Shown here piece by piece: positions 24,388-35,758 of a DNA stretch of 64,000 nucleotides. The notes beneath the pieces were generated by a model. It saw only the letters and a program-made list of their open reading frames with translations. It was not told the origin of the DNA and ran no database searches. Each line of letters opens with the position of its first letter. Position 1 is the stretch's first letter. The DNA comes from Diphasiastrum complanatum. Taxonomy: Eukaryota > Streptophyta > Lycopodiopsida > Lycopodiales > Lycopodiaceae. The position numbers were made by a program, and so were the translations under genes. The stretch lies in assembly GCA_029204225.1 (NCBI GenBank), contig CM055101.1:41690927-41754926 (forward strand), read 5' to 3'.

Positions 24388-24547
24388 TTCTATACCATTG
24401 AACGATACACCAACAACATCGGAAGTCTATCTAAATCTTAATGCAGAAAAATGAAGATATCAGGATATGAGATAGTGGATTAAACATCTGCAACAAGAAG
24501 AGGAACTTGAAGCTGCTAAAGTAATAGCTGAAGTTTGGTCTTCACCA

Positions 24548-25561
24548 TTGCAACCTCCAAGAAATTTACGTACGGATATGAATGATCAATCACATCATCA
24601 CGAAGAACCCTTCAAGATGACTGAACCTGAAGCACCGCATACAAAATTACTCATGAATATTTTGTCTAGCAAGATCAATATTTCATTGGGAGAGTTCCTA
24701 AAGTTGGTGCCAAAAGCAAAAGAAGTCTTAGCGCAAAAGTTAGCTCAAGAAGAATCAGAAGACCATCAGGAGCCTCTTTTTTGTGCTGGATTTGAAGAAT
24801 CTAACGATGTACTCCATGTTGGAGCCACTTGGGAAAGTGAACAAAAGAATATCACTCTACCGATACAACATAGACAATTTTCTAAAGAAGCAGCCGTGAT
24901 AGATGGCGGTTCAGGAGTTAACCTGATTTCTACAAAGCTATGTACAAAATGGGGCCTTACAAAGATTAAGCCTGCTACTTTTGCTATTAAGCTAGCTGAT
25001 CAAACGACGGTTCGTCTACGAGGAATGGTGGAAGATATACCTGTCAGGATTGCAGGAGTATAGTTCGTCATTACTTTTGTCGTGATGGACTTACCAGAAG
25101 CACCAAATGTCTACCGAGTTCTCTTAGGACGTCCATGGTTACGAGTTGCGCAGGTAATTTATAACTGGGGTACTGGAAAAATCACTTTTGAAAATCGTGA
25201 ACGTGTAGTTAAAATTGATCCTACAACTTGGACTATCAAGCCAGTGGTTCAAAAAGCGGATGACGATTCATCAACAATGGATCACACTTGTGATCAACCA
25301 GAGAAAAAATTGGGAGTTCATTACGATTCTCAAACGGATATTGTCAATTGGAACGAAGCTCTTGCAACAATTGATTGTACAGTAGGATATATGTGTCAAC
25401 AAGATATTCAATCAGAGATGAGCGAGATTTTCTTGTTAGATCGAACTTTGGATACGCCAATCACGTTCTCACTAAATGTGTTGAATGTAGTCTGGATATC
25501 AACGGAACCTATACCAGATCCAATTGAGGATGATCTCATACCAATGAGCCTTAACTTATGA
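24548..25561 (+). pseudogene. Gypsy 1 aspartic protease region
   Basis: Two adjacent in-family pieces. 24548-25063 has the protease site 'VIDGGSGVNLIS' (D119-G-G-S-G). 25082-25561 has the typical second half 'YRVLLGRPWLR' and 'YNWGTGKITF'. The D-G-G-S-G form is typical of one group of plant gypsy proteases, in place of the D-S/T-G seen in copia. A stop at 25061-25063 separates the parts. Confidence 0.78.
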
Positions 25562-25601
25562 TGGCAATGCAGAACTTACGGATGAACAGATTCTACATCA
25601 T

Positions 25602-26480
25602 ATGGATCCGACCGGATTTGGAGTGCGTAATGTTCCTGATGAACCAACAATCAAATCGCCCAAAGCAGTTATATTGAAGGGAGACAGGATGACAGGCTCG
25701 ATGACGAAGAAACAAGCAAAGCAACATTATAATACGGTCCTGAAATGGAAAAATCCCCCTCAAAAGATCGATTTTAAGGAAGTGCCACCTCTATTGGATA
25801 AAGGCAATGGAAAAGTCAAGAATGATTCTTCAAGTCAGATCTCCAACAAGACATCATCATCTAGGAAGTCTTCACCTGTGAAGAAAGATTTATCATCCCG
25901 AAAGTCATCACCTCCACGATCAATTCCTGCTAAGAAGACTAAACGAAGAGCCAAGACAAGTCCTTTTGAAAAAGAACAAGCAAATGTAGTCCAACATGAT
26001 ATGCCAGAGCATTTTAAACGTTATACACTGGATGATGTGGTTATCATGTTACCTAAAGTACATTGTGAACCTGAAGAACACATGCCGGAATCTAAAGAGG
26101 TTTACGATGGCCCAGCTAGGACGCAGCCAATGAATCTTGCATAACCAGGAGAACCGAAAAAGATTGTACAAGTGGGATCACAACTTACTCCTGAACAGTA
26201 TCAAGCACTATGTTTGCTACTTAGTAAGTATCAAGATTATTTTGCATGGACTTATCAAGATTTGAAGGGTATTCCGACATCAGTCATTGAACATATCATA
26301 CCTTTAGTACCTGATGCAGTACCAAAGGTTACAAAGTTCTATCGCTGTAATCCTAATGTGGCAGATCTGATAAAGAAAGAACTTCAACAATTGCTTGATG
26401 TCGATTTCATTTATGAGATCGAGCATACCGAATGGATTTCACTGATTGTCATTGTTCCTAAGAAAAATGAGAAATTGTGA
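25602..26480 (+). pseudogene. Gypsy 1 linker and N-terminal RT
   Basis: 25602-26144 is a polar Lys/Ser-rich linker. 26172-26480 carries the RT entrance: 'LSKYQDYFAWTYQDLKGIP', 'IEHIIPLVPDAVP', 'LIKKELQQLLDVDFIYEI', 'VIVPKKN'. A stop after 26480 is followed by 'ICVNLKALNK', the next RT block, then a frame shift near 26530. Confidence 0.8.
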
Positions 26481-26554
26481 ATCTGTGTGAATCTCAAAGC
26501 ATTGAATAAAGTGACTCGGAAGGTCACTTTCCGTTACCTTTTACTGAAAGCATT

Positions 26555-28045
26555 TTGGATCGCCTTGCTGGAGCGGAAGCTTATAGTTTCCTGGATGGAT
26601 TTAGTGGCTACAACCAGGTTAAGATTGCACCTGTCGATCGCCACAAAACTGCTTTTGCAACAGAATGGGGCACCTATGCTCACAAAGTAATGTCGTTTGG
26701 ACTCTGTAATGCACCAAGTTCATTCCAAAGAGTAATGCAATTTGCCTTTAAAGATTATCTGCAGAAATTCCTTGATAATTACTTGGACGACTTGGGAGTT
26801 CATAGTACAGATACAAACCACCTGGATCGATTGGAGAAAGTCTTTGAAAGATGCCGCAAATATCAGATTTCTCTAAATCCAGAAAAATGCCAGATATGGG
26901 TTTCTCACGGAGTGGTGCTTGGACATGTGACATCAAGACATGGTATTGCCACCGATTACTCTAAGATTAAAGTTATTGTGGAATTGCCACCGCCAGCAAC
27001 AATTCGAGGAGTTTATGTGTTTATGGATCATGCGAACTACTATCGAATTTTTATTATCTTCTTTGCGGATTTAGCACAACCTATATACAAATTGACTATT
27101 GTTCCTTTTTGGACAGTAGAGGCGTTAGAAGCCTTTGAAAAGTTAAAAAAAGCATTATCTTCAGCACCAATACTGCGTTCTCCAGATTGGACATTAGAGT
27201 TTCATGTTCATACGGATGCCTCAAAATACGCCATTGGATCAGTTTTGACGCAGCCAGGTGACTATAAGAAGGATTATCCTATACGATTTGCAAGTAGACA
27301 ACTTACAGATCCAGAGAAGAATTATTCAACAACAGAACGTGAAGCGTTGGCCATGATTTTTTCTGTTCGGAAATTTCGTCACTACCTCATGGAAACGCAC
27401 TTTGCATTTTATACGGATCATCAACCGTTACTTTACTTGGTAAATAAGACGTGTAATACTGGACGTATTGCAAGATGGTTATTATTATTGACTGAATTTG
27501 ACTTTCGAATTGTGGTCAGAAAGGGGAAGCAACATTATCTAGCCGATCACGTTTCGCGAATTGAATCCGCACCAGTTAATACTGAAGTGGATGATGAACT
27601 GCCAGATGCTATGTTGTTCTATGTTGAAGCAGTACCTGAGTGGGCGGTAGATATTGTTGAGTACCTGATACTAGGACAACCGAATGACTCTTTGACAAAA
27701 GTACAGAAAAGACAATTGATTCATAAGACTCAACCTTATCAATTAATTGCAGGACAATTCTATCGTCGTGGATCAGATAATATTTTACGAAGATGTGTTT
27801 TATCGCATGAAGTACCAGATCTAATCATGTTTTCACATGATGGAATGGGTGGAGGACCTTCTCTACAAATATTACTGTTCGCAAACTTTTGCAATCCGGT
27901 TGTTGGTGGCCTACGCTTCATAAGGACACAGAAAATTTTATTCAGACATGTGATGTCTGCTAGCAAGCACGACGGCCTACTCGACAGAATTATGAACCCT
28001 TACATCCAATTTTATCGCAAGCACCGTTTGAAAAATGGGGACTAG
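26555..28045 (+). pseudogene. Gypsy 1 reverse transcriptase, RNase H and integrase zinc domain
   Basis: A 496-codon open frame, the longest in the window. RT: FLDGFSGYNQ (12-21), FGLCNAPSSFQ, and catalytic YLDD at 76-79. RNase H: about residues 215-340, with 'HTDASKYAIGSVL' (D221), 'TEREALAMIF' and 'YTDHQPLLYL'. The tether 'RKGKQHYLADHVSRIE' and an integrase N-terminal region from about 400 follow. The last 30 or so residues are out of frame. In the neighbouring frame the sequence continues into the C..C end of the zinc domain and 'EKWGLDYVGP', with the first catalytic D. Confidence 0.92.
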
Positions 28046-28079
28046 ATTATGTTGGTCCTATTCATCCCGCTGCTCAAGG

Positions 28080-28910
28080 ATCTCAGGCCCGCTATATTAT
28101 CGTCGCAACTGATTATATGACCAAGTGGGTTGAAGCCAAAGCTGTCAAAGTGGCTGATGCGAAATCTACGGCCAAGTTTCTATATGAAAATATTATAATC
28201 AGATTTGGATGTCCGATCGAAATTGTCAGTGATCGGGGTACACACTTTGTTAATCAAACAATAAAGTGTTTACTAGAAGATTTTTTTTTGTTATACACAG
28301 ATGTAGTACTCCCTATTATCCCAGAGGGAATGGCCAAGCTGAATCTTCCAATAAGATTCTCTGCACCATTATTACAAAGACAGTTGAAGCGAGTCACTCT
28401 GATTGGGAACATAAACTGTATGCAGCATTATGGGCATTCAAAACCGCTTACAAAAGAAGTACAAATCAAACACCTTTTCAACTAGTTTATGGTCAAGATG
28501 TTGTTATGCCAATTGAATTTTTAATCCCATCTTTACGCATAGCAGCAACAGTACGATTAAATGATGATCAGTCTTTACAACTTCATCATGAAGCGTTGCA
28601 CAAATTATGTGAAACCCAATTGATGGCAGTTCATGCCTTAGCAGCAGAGAAAGCCCGCCGCAAGGCATGGCACGATCGTCGATTACACAAGAAAGATCTG
28701 GAAGCAGGAGATCTTGCATTGATGTACAAAACCAAGCTGATCAAGGGTAAGTTGAAGTTTACTGGAGAAGGCGCGTATAAAGTGAAGGAAATCCTGAACT
28801 ATGGCGCAGTAATTCTTGAGCACTTGGATGGAAAACGATTTGATACTCCGGTAAATGGCAGTCGATTACGCAAGTTTTGGCAGCCTGCTCCGCCAGTTCA
28901 GCAAGCCTAA
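28080..28910 (+). pseudogene. Gypsy 1 integrase core and C-terminus
   Basis: 28117-28270 gives 'TKWVEAKAVKVADAKS' and 'FGCPIEIVSDRGTHF' (second catalytic D). A frame shift within a T-run at about 28280 moves to 28266-28910. That part has 'YYPRGNGQAESSNKIL' (catalytic E), 'TPFQLVYGQDVVMP' and a C-terminal 'GKLKFTGEGAYKVKEI...' fold ending in FWQPAPPVQQA. All three D, D, E residues are visible, spread over frames. Confidence 0.88.
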
Positions 28911-29508
28911 TCTCAATATATTTTTCATTTTATTTGTTTTTAATTTTTTGTTTTCAGTAATTAATTTGCTAACTTTTTTTGGAAAACGATAGTTAAAAAA
29001 AATAAATAAATAAATAAGGAAAGACTGATGAGCAAAAGTCAGGAAGTCATCAGCATAAGGAAAAGGAAGCACAGTATTTTTTATGTAAAATGACTTAAAA
29101 AACTACTATTTTGGGCATATTTGGCCAATACAGTTTCAGAAACCTTTGTTGAGCTCTCAAACTGTACATCCACCCTTGATTTATCTAAATTGAGGTGGGC
29201 AAAGGTTTCTGACAAGAGAAAATTCAATTTTTGAGTCAGGCGAATGTTTAGTGATATGTCATTTTGGTAACCTTTGCCGAGCATCATAACGTCATTATGA
29301 ACCTTCGCCGACCTGCTTTTCAAACCTGAGTTGTACTCCAGTGTAGAGATTATCATTTAGAAGATAGGATTATCTCTGAGTACTTGTTTGAAGTGAAAGT
29401 TTAACTAAGGATAATGATTTTCTAGATTGATATTGAAAGTTAAAGGAACTGTTATTTTTTCATGTTTAGAGAGCTTCTAAGGATAGAAGCAGTTTAAGGA
29501 GGGAAGAA
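28911..29508 (+). other. Gypsy 1 3' untranslated region and PPT
   Basis: Non-coding, with several short internal repeats around 'cctttg(t/c)(c/t)gagc' and 'aggtttctga' (29135-29310), partly in inverted orientation. It ends with a polypurine tract at 29496-29508 (ttaaggagggaagaa) immediately before the 3' LTR. Confidence 0.65.
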
Positions 29509-30028
29509 TGTTATGTCCATGGCCAATAAGTAGGATTCAGTATACTCCTAGTCCTGGATACACAGTATTCCAGTAAATCAAACTGTTAGTTATGCCACGT
29601 CATACTGGATGTGACCCGAAAGTAACTAATATCCTTGTGAGGCGCAGAACACACTAAATCGAGTTTAGACAAGGTTTGAGACAGTGTATGCATGCGTAGA
29701 GTTATCAATAGCAATTCTATGAATAGGTGGTCCATGCTTAGGACTCTATTCTAGGGGAATCTATGTATAGGAAACTTAGGGCTATGCATGGCTATGTGCC
29801 CAGGTTGCTTTTGGCTCTATATATTGAGGCCAAACTCGCCCTACTCCTCATTGTGATCATTGATTCATTGCCAGGGTTTCACTCTACCTTCATGCTTCTT
29901 GTTCCTTGGCTTGGGGGTGAAGCTTCTAGAGTTGATTGGTTGCTTCTACTTGGTTGGGTGGTTGCTCCATAGTGTGTTTTCCATTGTGTGTTATCTTGTA
30001 AGCAAGATCTTAGGGAGCTTCCCTTATA
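29509..30028 (+). mobile_element. Gypsy 1 3' LTR
   Basis: It starts TGTTATGTCCATGG directly after the PPT and ends near cccttata. It is homologous to the LTR at 6776-7260. The right end cuts into the minus-strand gene-like sequence that continues to 31250. A target duplication cannot be scored because the 5' end of this element is missing. Confidence 0.78.
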
Positions 30029-33000
30029 GTAAAGTAGAGAAGCTAGGTCTTTTAAGCAAGCGTTCAATTTCTCTATTATTCTCGGCATCACCAAGATGAG
30101 CAAGGAGTTTAGCAGAGGGATTTGCGGCAAGTTCAATGGATGCTTCAATCATGTACTGGAGTAGATAAAGGAAGGTAATACGAGCTTTGACAATATCCCT
30201 AGCAGGTTTGTGTAGCCATAGAAAAAAGGCATTGAGTTGGTTTTGTGGGGAGGCACCCAAGAAGAAAATGCTCAGTCTATTCATCATGTACCAGATGGCA
30301 TAGTCAAACTAAATCATGGACTGATTTTTACTCTCGTCTCCACATCTACATTTAAAAAAAGGTCTTTTCCAGTTCCAAATTCTAGCTTGGTGGAGATTCA
30401 TCCTATTAAATCCAACGTTGAAATGTCCATGAATACGTGCCTAGGTTTTCTCATAAGGGCAATGGGAAGGCTCAAATTTGTTCATGCGAATGACAGTTTC
30501 AAAGGCAATAGGCATATCTAGAATGGAATTTTTGTTAAGAGCAGCCAGTTTACAAGCCTGAATTTCTTTTTCAATAAGGTGATTAAGGTTGCACCAAAGC
30601 TTGATGGGAGCAAGAAAATTGACAGTGGGTAAGCTCCAAAGTTTGTAAGAAGTGCGGGTGGATTTGAGCTCAATAGTGCAAGCAGGTACGAAAGGGACTT
30701 GGCAATTTTTGGATTGGCATTATTCAAAAGTGGATTGATCACCAATATTGTTGATATCTTGAGAGAATATTTTAAGTTGTGTGGCACTATCTTCATCCAG
30801 TTCATCTAAAAAGACAAGAGGATGTGGAGAAGGAGGTGACTCGGGTATGGTAGGAGAGGATTCAACAGAATGAGGGTCGTTCTCTTTTTCAAGCCAAGGA
30901 AAAACTTTTCTAATATGAGAGTTATAAAATTTCTCTTCATTCTCATATTTTTCTACAATACCAGCCAAATCTGAAGCCAACATTTCAATGGTACTCATAG
31001 GATCGATCTTGGTTTTACCAAATTCCAAGTACATCTTAACCCAATGTAATGTATCCAGAATGTCTGTAAATCAAAGCACTTTATCTTCAGGCCCAGCAGC
31101 ATCACAGATATTACGATCTGTTCCATTAATAAAACTATGCAACATGATAGCTTTTTTCATGCAAATGATCAAAGTTTGTATAAACAGATTAGGGGGAGGA
31201 AGGTGCTCCTCATAACTCAGCTCTATAGTGCCTTGATACCAACCTGAGGACTAAAACATAAAACAGACCTATGTTAGCACATGAATCCAAGTAAGGTAAA
31301 GGTTTTGGTACTATCTCGGCCAAAGGATAGTTGGATTTACACCTCAAGGATGCATAGAGAGAGATTAACAGAACAAAGCTCCTCTTGACAAGTCAAGATC
31401 AAAACCTTTTGAAACTCTTTATTCATAGACCAAAAAGGTAAAACATAGTTGAAAAGTATACAGTACTAACAAAAGCATCGTGAAGCAAAACATATTTCAA
31501 GACATCCAACTGGTACCTGCCACCATCCCACCACACAAAACCGCGCAAGTTAGCACAGTGAGGAAGACAGGTGTCAACGCTGAATGTCAGTTGTTATCCA
31601 TGTACAAAATACGTTAAGCTCAACTAATCAGCTTGCAGTGTAAGTAAAGTTTTTTATAGTCCAATTTTCCCTTACCTACAGTTATTCAAAGTGATCGGCC
31701 AACCATATTAGTACCGTATCAGGGCGAATGCCATTTGGACCAGTTTGCTAGTTTTTGGTCCGTATCTTGAACTAATAAACATACGACATTACGCATTTGA
31801 AAATAAGCCATATAAAATGTATAGCAAAATGTGAGCGTATAAGTACGTGAGTTTTGGGGCAAGTCCATGCCATCCCATCACTCATATCTGTAAACAGATA
31901 ATGTACAGTGCTCGTAACTTCTTGAGCAAATCCATGCTATGCAAGAGTCCGCAAACCAACTTATTGTTCTTAACATTTTAAACCATAATCACGATTTAGA
32001 CACTATAATAAAACTGCTATCTGTAAGTGCAAATTACAAAAGCAAGAGTTTGCAATTGTACATTCATACTAAGACAGAAATTCTATGTCGTTCCGATCTT
32101 ATGAATGTCTACGTTCTTAGCACAAATCCATGTACTTAAAAGAACTTACAATAGGTATGCAAATTCTTGTTAAGAAAGTCGTCAAAAGACTGTTAAAAGA
32201 GACAGGGCTATAATTATCCCTATGGTAAGCACTGATATAGCATTACTTGCCGGAAAAAGGAGAAGCATTTATAGCACTATGATTACGAGTCATTCTACTT
32301 TTTTTTTAACACCAAGAGTAGTAGTTTACTTACTCCGTCACCCTGCATTTTAAACTTTATCAAAGAAAATTGAAGCATCCATGTGTTACGAACCTGAATG
32401 GTAGACAAAACCGATTCTTGTGAGGCGATCACATTTGCATTTGTTTGCAATTGAGAAACTTGACCTTCCGTATCCATTTCTAAGAATAGTCATTGCATAG
32501 TTATATATATAAGAGACATCCCATTAGTGTGATGCATCATCCAAATGAGGTTACCGTTTCTTTACAAAGCGTAATATGGAGCATCGATGTTACAAGTGCT
32601 ATACATACCTTATCTTTGTTGTCTACTAGAGTTTGAACATTATGCCTAAACCCTTCGTGCTATTTATGTTGTAACACTATATGAAACAGAGATACTAGTG
32701 AGTATTATTGACATATCAAATTTTGTACAGAGTTCTTTAATGATCAGAGACATAGACACAACACATGGCATTTGATTTGGATCATTTCTACCAATAGCCA
32801 TCACTGGAATGCAGCTACGGTGTTTCCATAGCAGTATTATATACAAGACTGCAACGATTAAGTAGCTATATCGCTGATATAAAAATGAGCTACAGTTCTT
32901 ATCATGATTAGCAGCGCTGATCAACGTATTTTGCCCACATTTATCAACACTGGCAGTGCTATCATTCATTTCCAAGGTTGTGCAGGAGTACACACTAAAA

Positions 33001-33400
33001 GGATGAAGATTCTAACAGCGATTTTAGGCTGGTTGCAGTGCTATCTCATGCATTCATTGTTGTCAGTATACCATATACACATTCCTACCAAACTGGCCAG
33101 CACTTGCTTCTACAAATTGGTGTGCTTGAAGCGAGCAATTATAGATGCAATAATGGGCGCATAATCCTCATGCATGTATTCGCAACTTATAAAGCTATAT
33201 CAACGATGCCATAGATTGCTATTGAAGCTATCGTTTCTTTTGATATCAGAGTGTTCAAGCAGAATTAGACATGTATGAAGGCAACTTACCAGTGTATTCC
33301 GGAGGTAGCTTTCCAGTTGTTGAAACGTAAGCACCAACACTGCAACCCTTGGTATGCCAGAGGAAGGAGAAGAAGAAGAGAAGAGAGGAGAGAGGGCATA
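30024..33400 (-). pseudogene. Unrecognised spliced gene-like locus, 3' end cut by gypsy LTR
   Basis: Read on the minus strand. TATATAAAG (33425-33433) is followed about 30 bp later by a CT-rich leader ending CACTG|GTAAGT at 33290. An exon 32479-32394 follows an acceptor TTCTTAG and starts ATGGATACGG. It encodes MDTEGQVSQLQTNANVIASQ... and ends CAG|GTTCG in phase 0. The next exon, after TTTTAG at 31250, continues in phase with SSGWYQGTIELSYEEHLPPP. One frame persists to 30024 with about four stops. It includes 'MSTIEMLASDLAGIVEKYEN', 'LPTVNFLAPIKLW' and 'PARDIVKARITFLYLLQYMI', and is largely helical. I do not recognise the protein; gag-like or nucleoprotein-like origins are open. The start of the third exon contains TGGTATCAAGGC, which resembles a PBS, so a retroelement leader is an alternative reading. 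Confidence 0.45.
31260..32390. other. Putative intron of the minus-strand locus
   Basis: No coding motif on either strand. It is interpreted as intron 2 of the 30.0-33.4 kb locus because it lies between a phase-matched donor (32393) and acceptor (31251). If the locus is a retroelement instead, this would be LTR or flank. Confidence 0.35.
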
Positions 33401-33424
33401 GAGAAGGTATGAACACCATGCTCT

Positions 33425-33433
33425 CTTTATATA
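33425..33433 (-). promoter_or_regulatory. TATA box of the minus-strand locus
   Basis: TATATAAAG on the minus strand is followed by a pyrimidine-rich leader, as in many plant Pol II promoters. It lies only about 140 bp from the solo LTR upstream. Confidence 0.45.
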
Positions 33434-33567
33434 GGTATAGCCAATCTAAAAGAGTGTAGAAGAAGCAAGCGATCGTGTCCATAGGATATTACATCGATGA
33501 TCTTCACCGTTGAGGTCGTATTCAATACATTTGGTGTTTTGAAAAATTCCCTCCAAAAAGTCATAAT

Positions 33568-35075
33568 TGTTGGAAATTAAGCCCACAGTTGCCTCCTTGG
33601 TGAATCATAACTTAGACAGCCAATTACTTGAAGAATGTCTACAACGGACTTCCGGCTGATTGCCAGCAAAGGGTAACCAATCCCATTATAAATTTGAGTT
33701 CAGATGTTAAGTTTAATAACTTGAATTCATTGAAGACTTGGCCATCTTCAAGGACTTCCACAAACTTGCATTTAGAACAAGTCTGTAGATTTACATTACT
33801 TTTTGAACAGTCTGCAGAAATACACTAAGTGTCGCACAGTTCACATGTTTTGCACTTTTTCGAAAAATCGACTTCTTCCGTTCAACTATTTTGAAAGAAG
33901 TCAAACCTGTTCATAGTTCAAAAGTTTAACTATTTTTCAACACCTTCGGCTTTTCTGCATTTTTTCGAAAAATGCGAGAAAAGATAAATTCCAGAAGGTC
34001 CTCTATTTTTAAGAGTTAAATTGTTAAAGGCACCCTTGCCAACTTTTTAAGGGCACCTTCAAATCGTTTTAAAGGTACCTTCGGCTTCTTCGCTTTTTTC
34101 CAAAAAGCACGAGAAAGCGAAACTGTTACAGAGATCTCGCTTTTTTGAGGGCACCTTTAACTTTCTAAGGGTGCCTTAAACTTATTTAGGACACCTTCGT
34201 CTTTTTCACAAAAACCCGAAGAGAGAGAAAAATGCCAAAGGTGATCTAAAATGAATGAGGAACGTTCCCAGCCACTTCCCGTAATTTGCGAAGTGAGAGA
34301 AAACCACTTCATGTATATTGCGAAGTGAGAAATTTTGCGACGTCCTCGTCCGCATCAATGATTTTGATTTATTGACCATATACACTATGTACAGCTGTCA
34401 CAGAAGCCATATACTTCCAAGTACAACGGCTTTTCCAATTAGGCGACAAACATTCAATGTAATTAATACATGGATGAAATCTATAAATAGATCATCCAAG
34501 TACAAATTAGTGGTTGCTCTGTCCATGAGACGTATTATTTGAGCCTCTCAATTACGCCTTCAATTTTTGTTGTAATTGCTATTTGTATTGTGCTTTAGTG
34601 TAATATAGTAGCAAAACATTTTTAGCTATGTACAACGTAGATGAATGCTTGTTGTGATTGAATGCACTTTCATTGTTGTTTGATCGCGCTTGTATACTCA
34701 CTCTGATCAGAACACGGGCGTCTACGACTCAGTTTCTGATCAGACGATGGCTGTCTTTGACGCCTGAGAAACTCGTGATATCATATTACTCTTCCATTTA
34801 TTTCAAAACTATACTTCACATTGAATCTGATTTCAGTAGTACCACACACAAACCATCTCTAATCTCTTCGATGGACTGTACTCTCATTTTAGAGTATGAA
34901 TTAATTTTTAAGATCATGTTGGGCAATCAAAACGCATAAAGCTGTGATTATATTTAGCATAAGCTAGCTATTAGACTATTTTTGCACCTAGTAGCCGATT
35001 AGAACGGGAGAGCTGTTCCACAATATCCATGCTCTCTTCTCCGTTCTCGCTCTTCCTATCTCCCTTGCCCCATCA
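33568..35075 (+). mobile_element. Solo LTR (1508 bp) of the long-LTR copia family
   Basis: It starts TGTTGGAAATTAAGCCC and ends CTTGCCCCATCA (TG...CA). It is flanked by a perfect 5-bp direct repeat ATAAT (33563-33567 and 35076-35080). It is homologous over its whole length to the LTRs at 58447-59945 and 60868-62338, in the opposite orientation. No internal sequence is present, so it arose by LTR-LTR recombination after insertion. The middle third carries repeated aagg(g)(c/t)accttc motifs. Confidence 0.92.
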
Positions 35076-35135
35076 ATAATAGGCCATATAACTTTTAGAG
35101 TATTAAGAACAAAGAGCAATAAAAAGAAATTGGGT

Positions 35136-35163
35136 ACCCTAAACCCTAAACCCTAAACCCTAA

Positions 35164-35166
<3 letters not shown>
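35136..35166. repeat. Interstitial telomeric repeat (CCCTAAA)4
   Basis: Four tandem plant-type telomere units, with no substitution, directly fused to a long GA tract. Confidence 0.92.

Positions 35167-35238
<72 letters not shown>
35167..35238. repeat. (GA)n microsatellite
   Basis: 36 uninterrupted GA units, then a shorter imperfect purine tract to 35266. It seems to lie in the presumed 3' LTR or flank of copia 3. Confidence 0.95.
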
Positions 35239-35241
<3 letters not shown>

Positions 35242-35758
35242 AAAAGTGTGTGTGAGAGAGAGAGAATAGAAAGTGAGTGCACAAGATGCAAGCTCATTTG
35301 ATCAAGCCATGGTACGCACCATAAATGGCTAGAGTGATCTTTGGCATCAAATATTTGGTCACATTAGTGTTTCTGCAAATCTTGAAGTGGAATAGTTATA
35401 GTTGAGAATACAGTTTAAAAACCCGATAGAATCAATCACCACAGCACAACGTCAAGTGCAATCAGACAAGACAACAAAATTGCTCTCCCACAGACTGTAT
35501 ATTCACACTGATAAGCAAGTACAAAGATAAAGTTGTTTAAGAGCACTCAAAGGGCTCGTAAAAGAAAGACGGCCCGATAATTCTAGAACTGACCACACGT
35601 GGTGCCGTCAAAATTAGAAAGCACTATATAAGTCGATCATTGCTATTTTAACTCTCTCCCTCAATGATCAACGTCTCTCTTTATTTTAAAGTTTACTCTA
35701 TTCATGGAACATACCTCCATGATAGTATCATAAGTAAAGGCCTTTTACATAACCAGAT

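Larger units (their letters stand above)
23886..30028 (+). mobile_element. Ty3/gypsy element 1 (gag-pol and 3' LTR; 5' end missing)
   Basis: The order is gag zinc knuckles, protease, RT, RNase H, integrase, a 600-bp untranslated stretch, PPT, 3' LTR. The integrase lies after RNase H, which is the gypsy order. The 5' LTR and most of gag are missing; the sequence begins beside copia 2. The pol reading frame has about seven breaks, so the copy is inactive, but the domains are well preserved. Its integrase is close to that of gypsy element 2 (50.3-54.3 kb), so both belong to one lineage. Confidence 0.9.

Noticed and set aside
26487-26690. Separate small gene on the plus strand
   Set aside because: Out-of-frame shadow of the gypsy 1 RT.
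6776-30028. The LTRs at 6776 and 29509 as the two ends of one giant element
   Set aside because: They are far more divergent than the well-preserved gypsy 1 pol would allow and the DNA between contains host gene copies.
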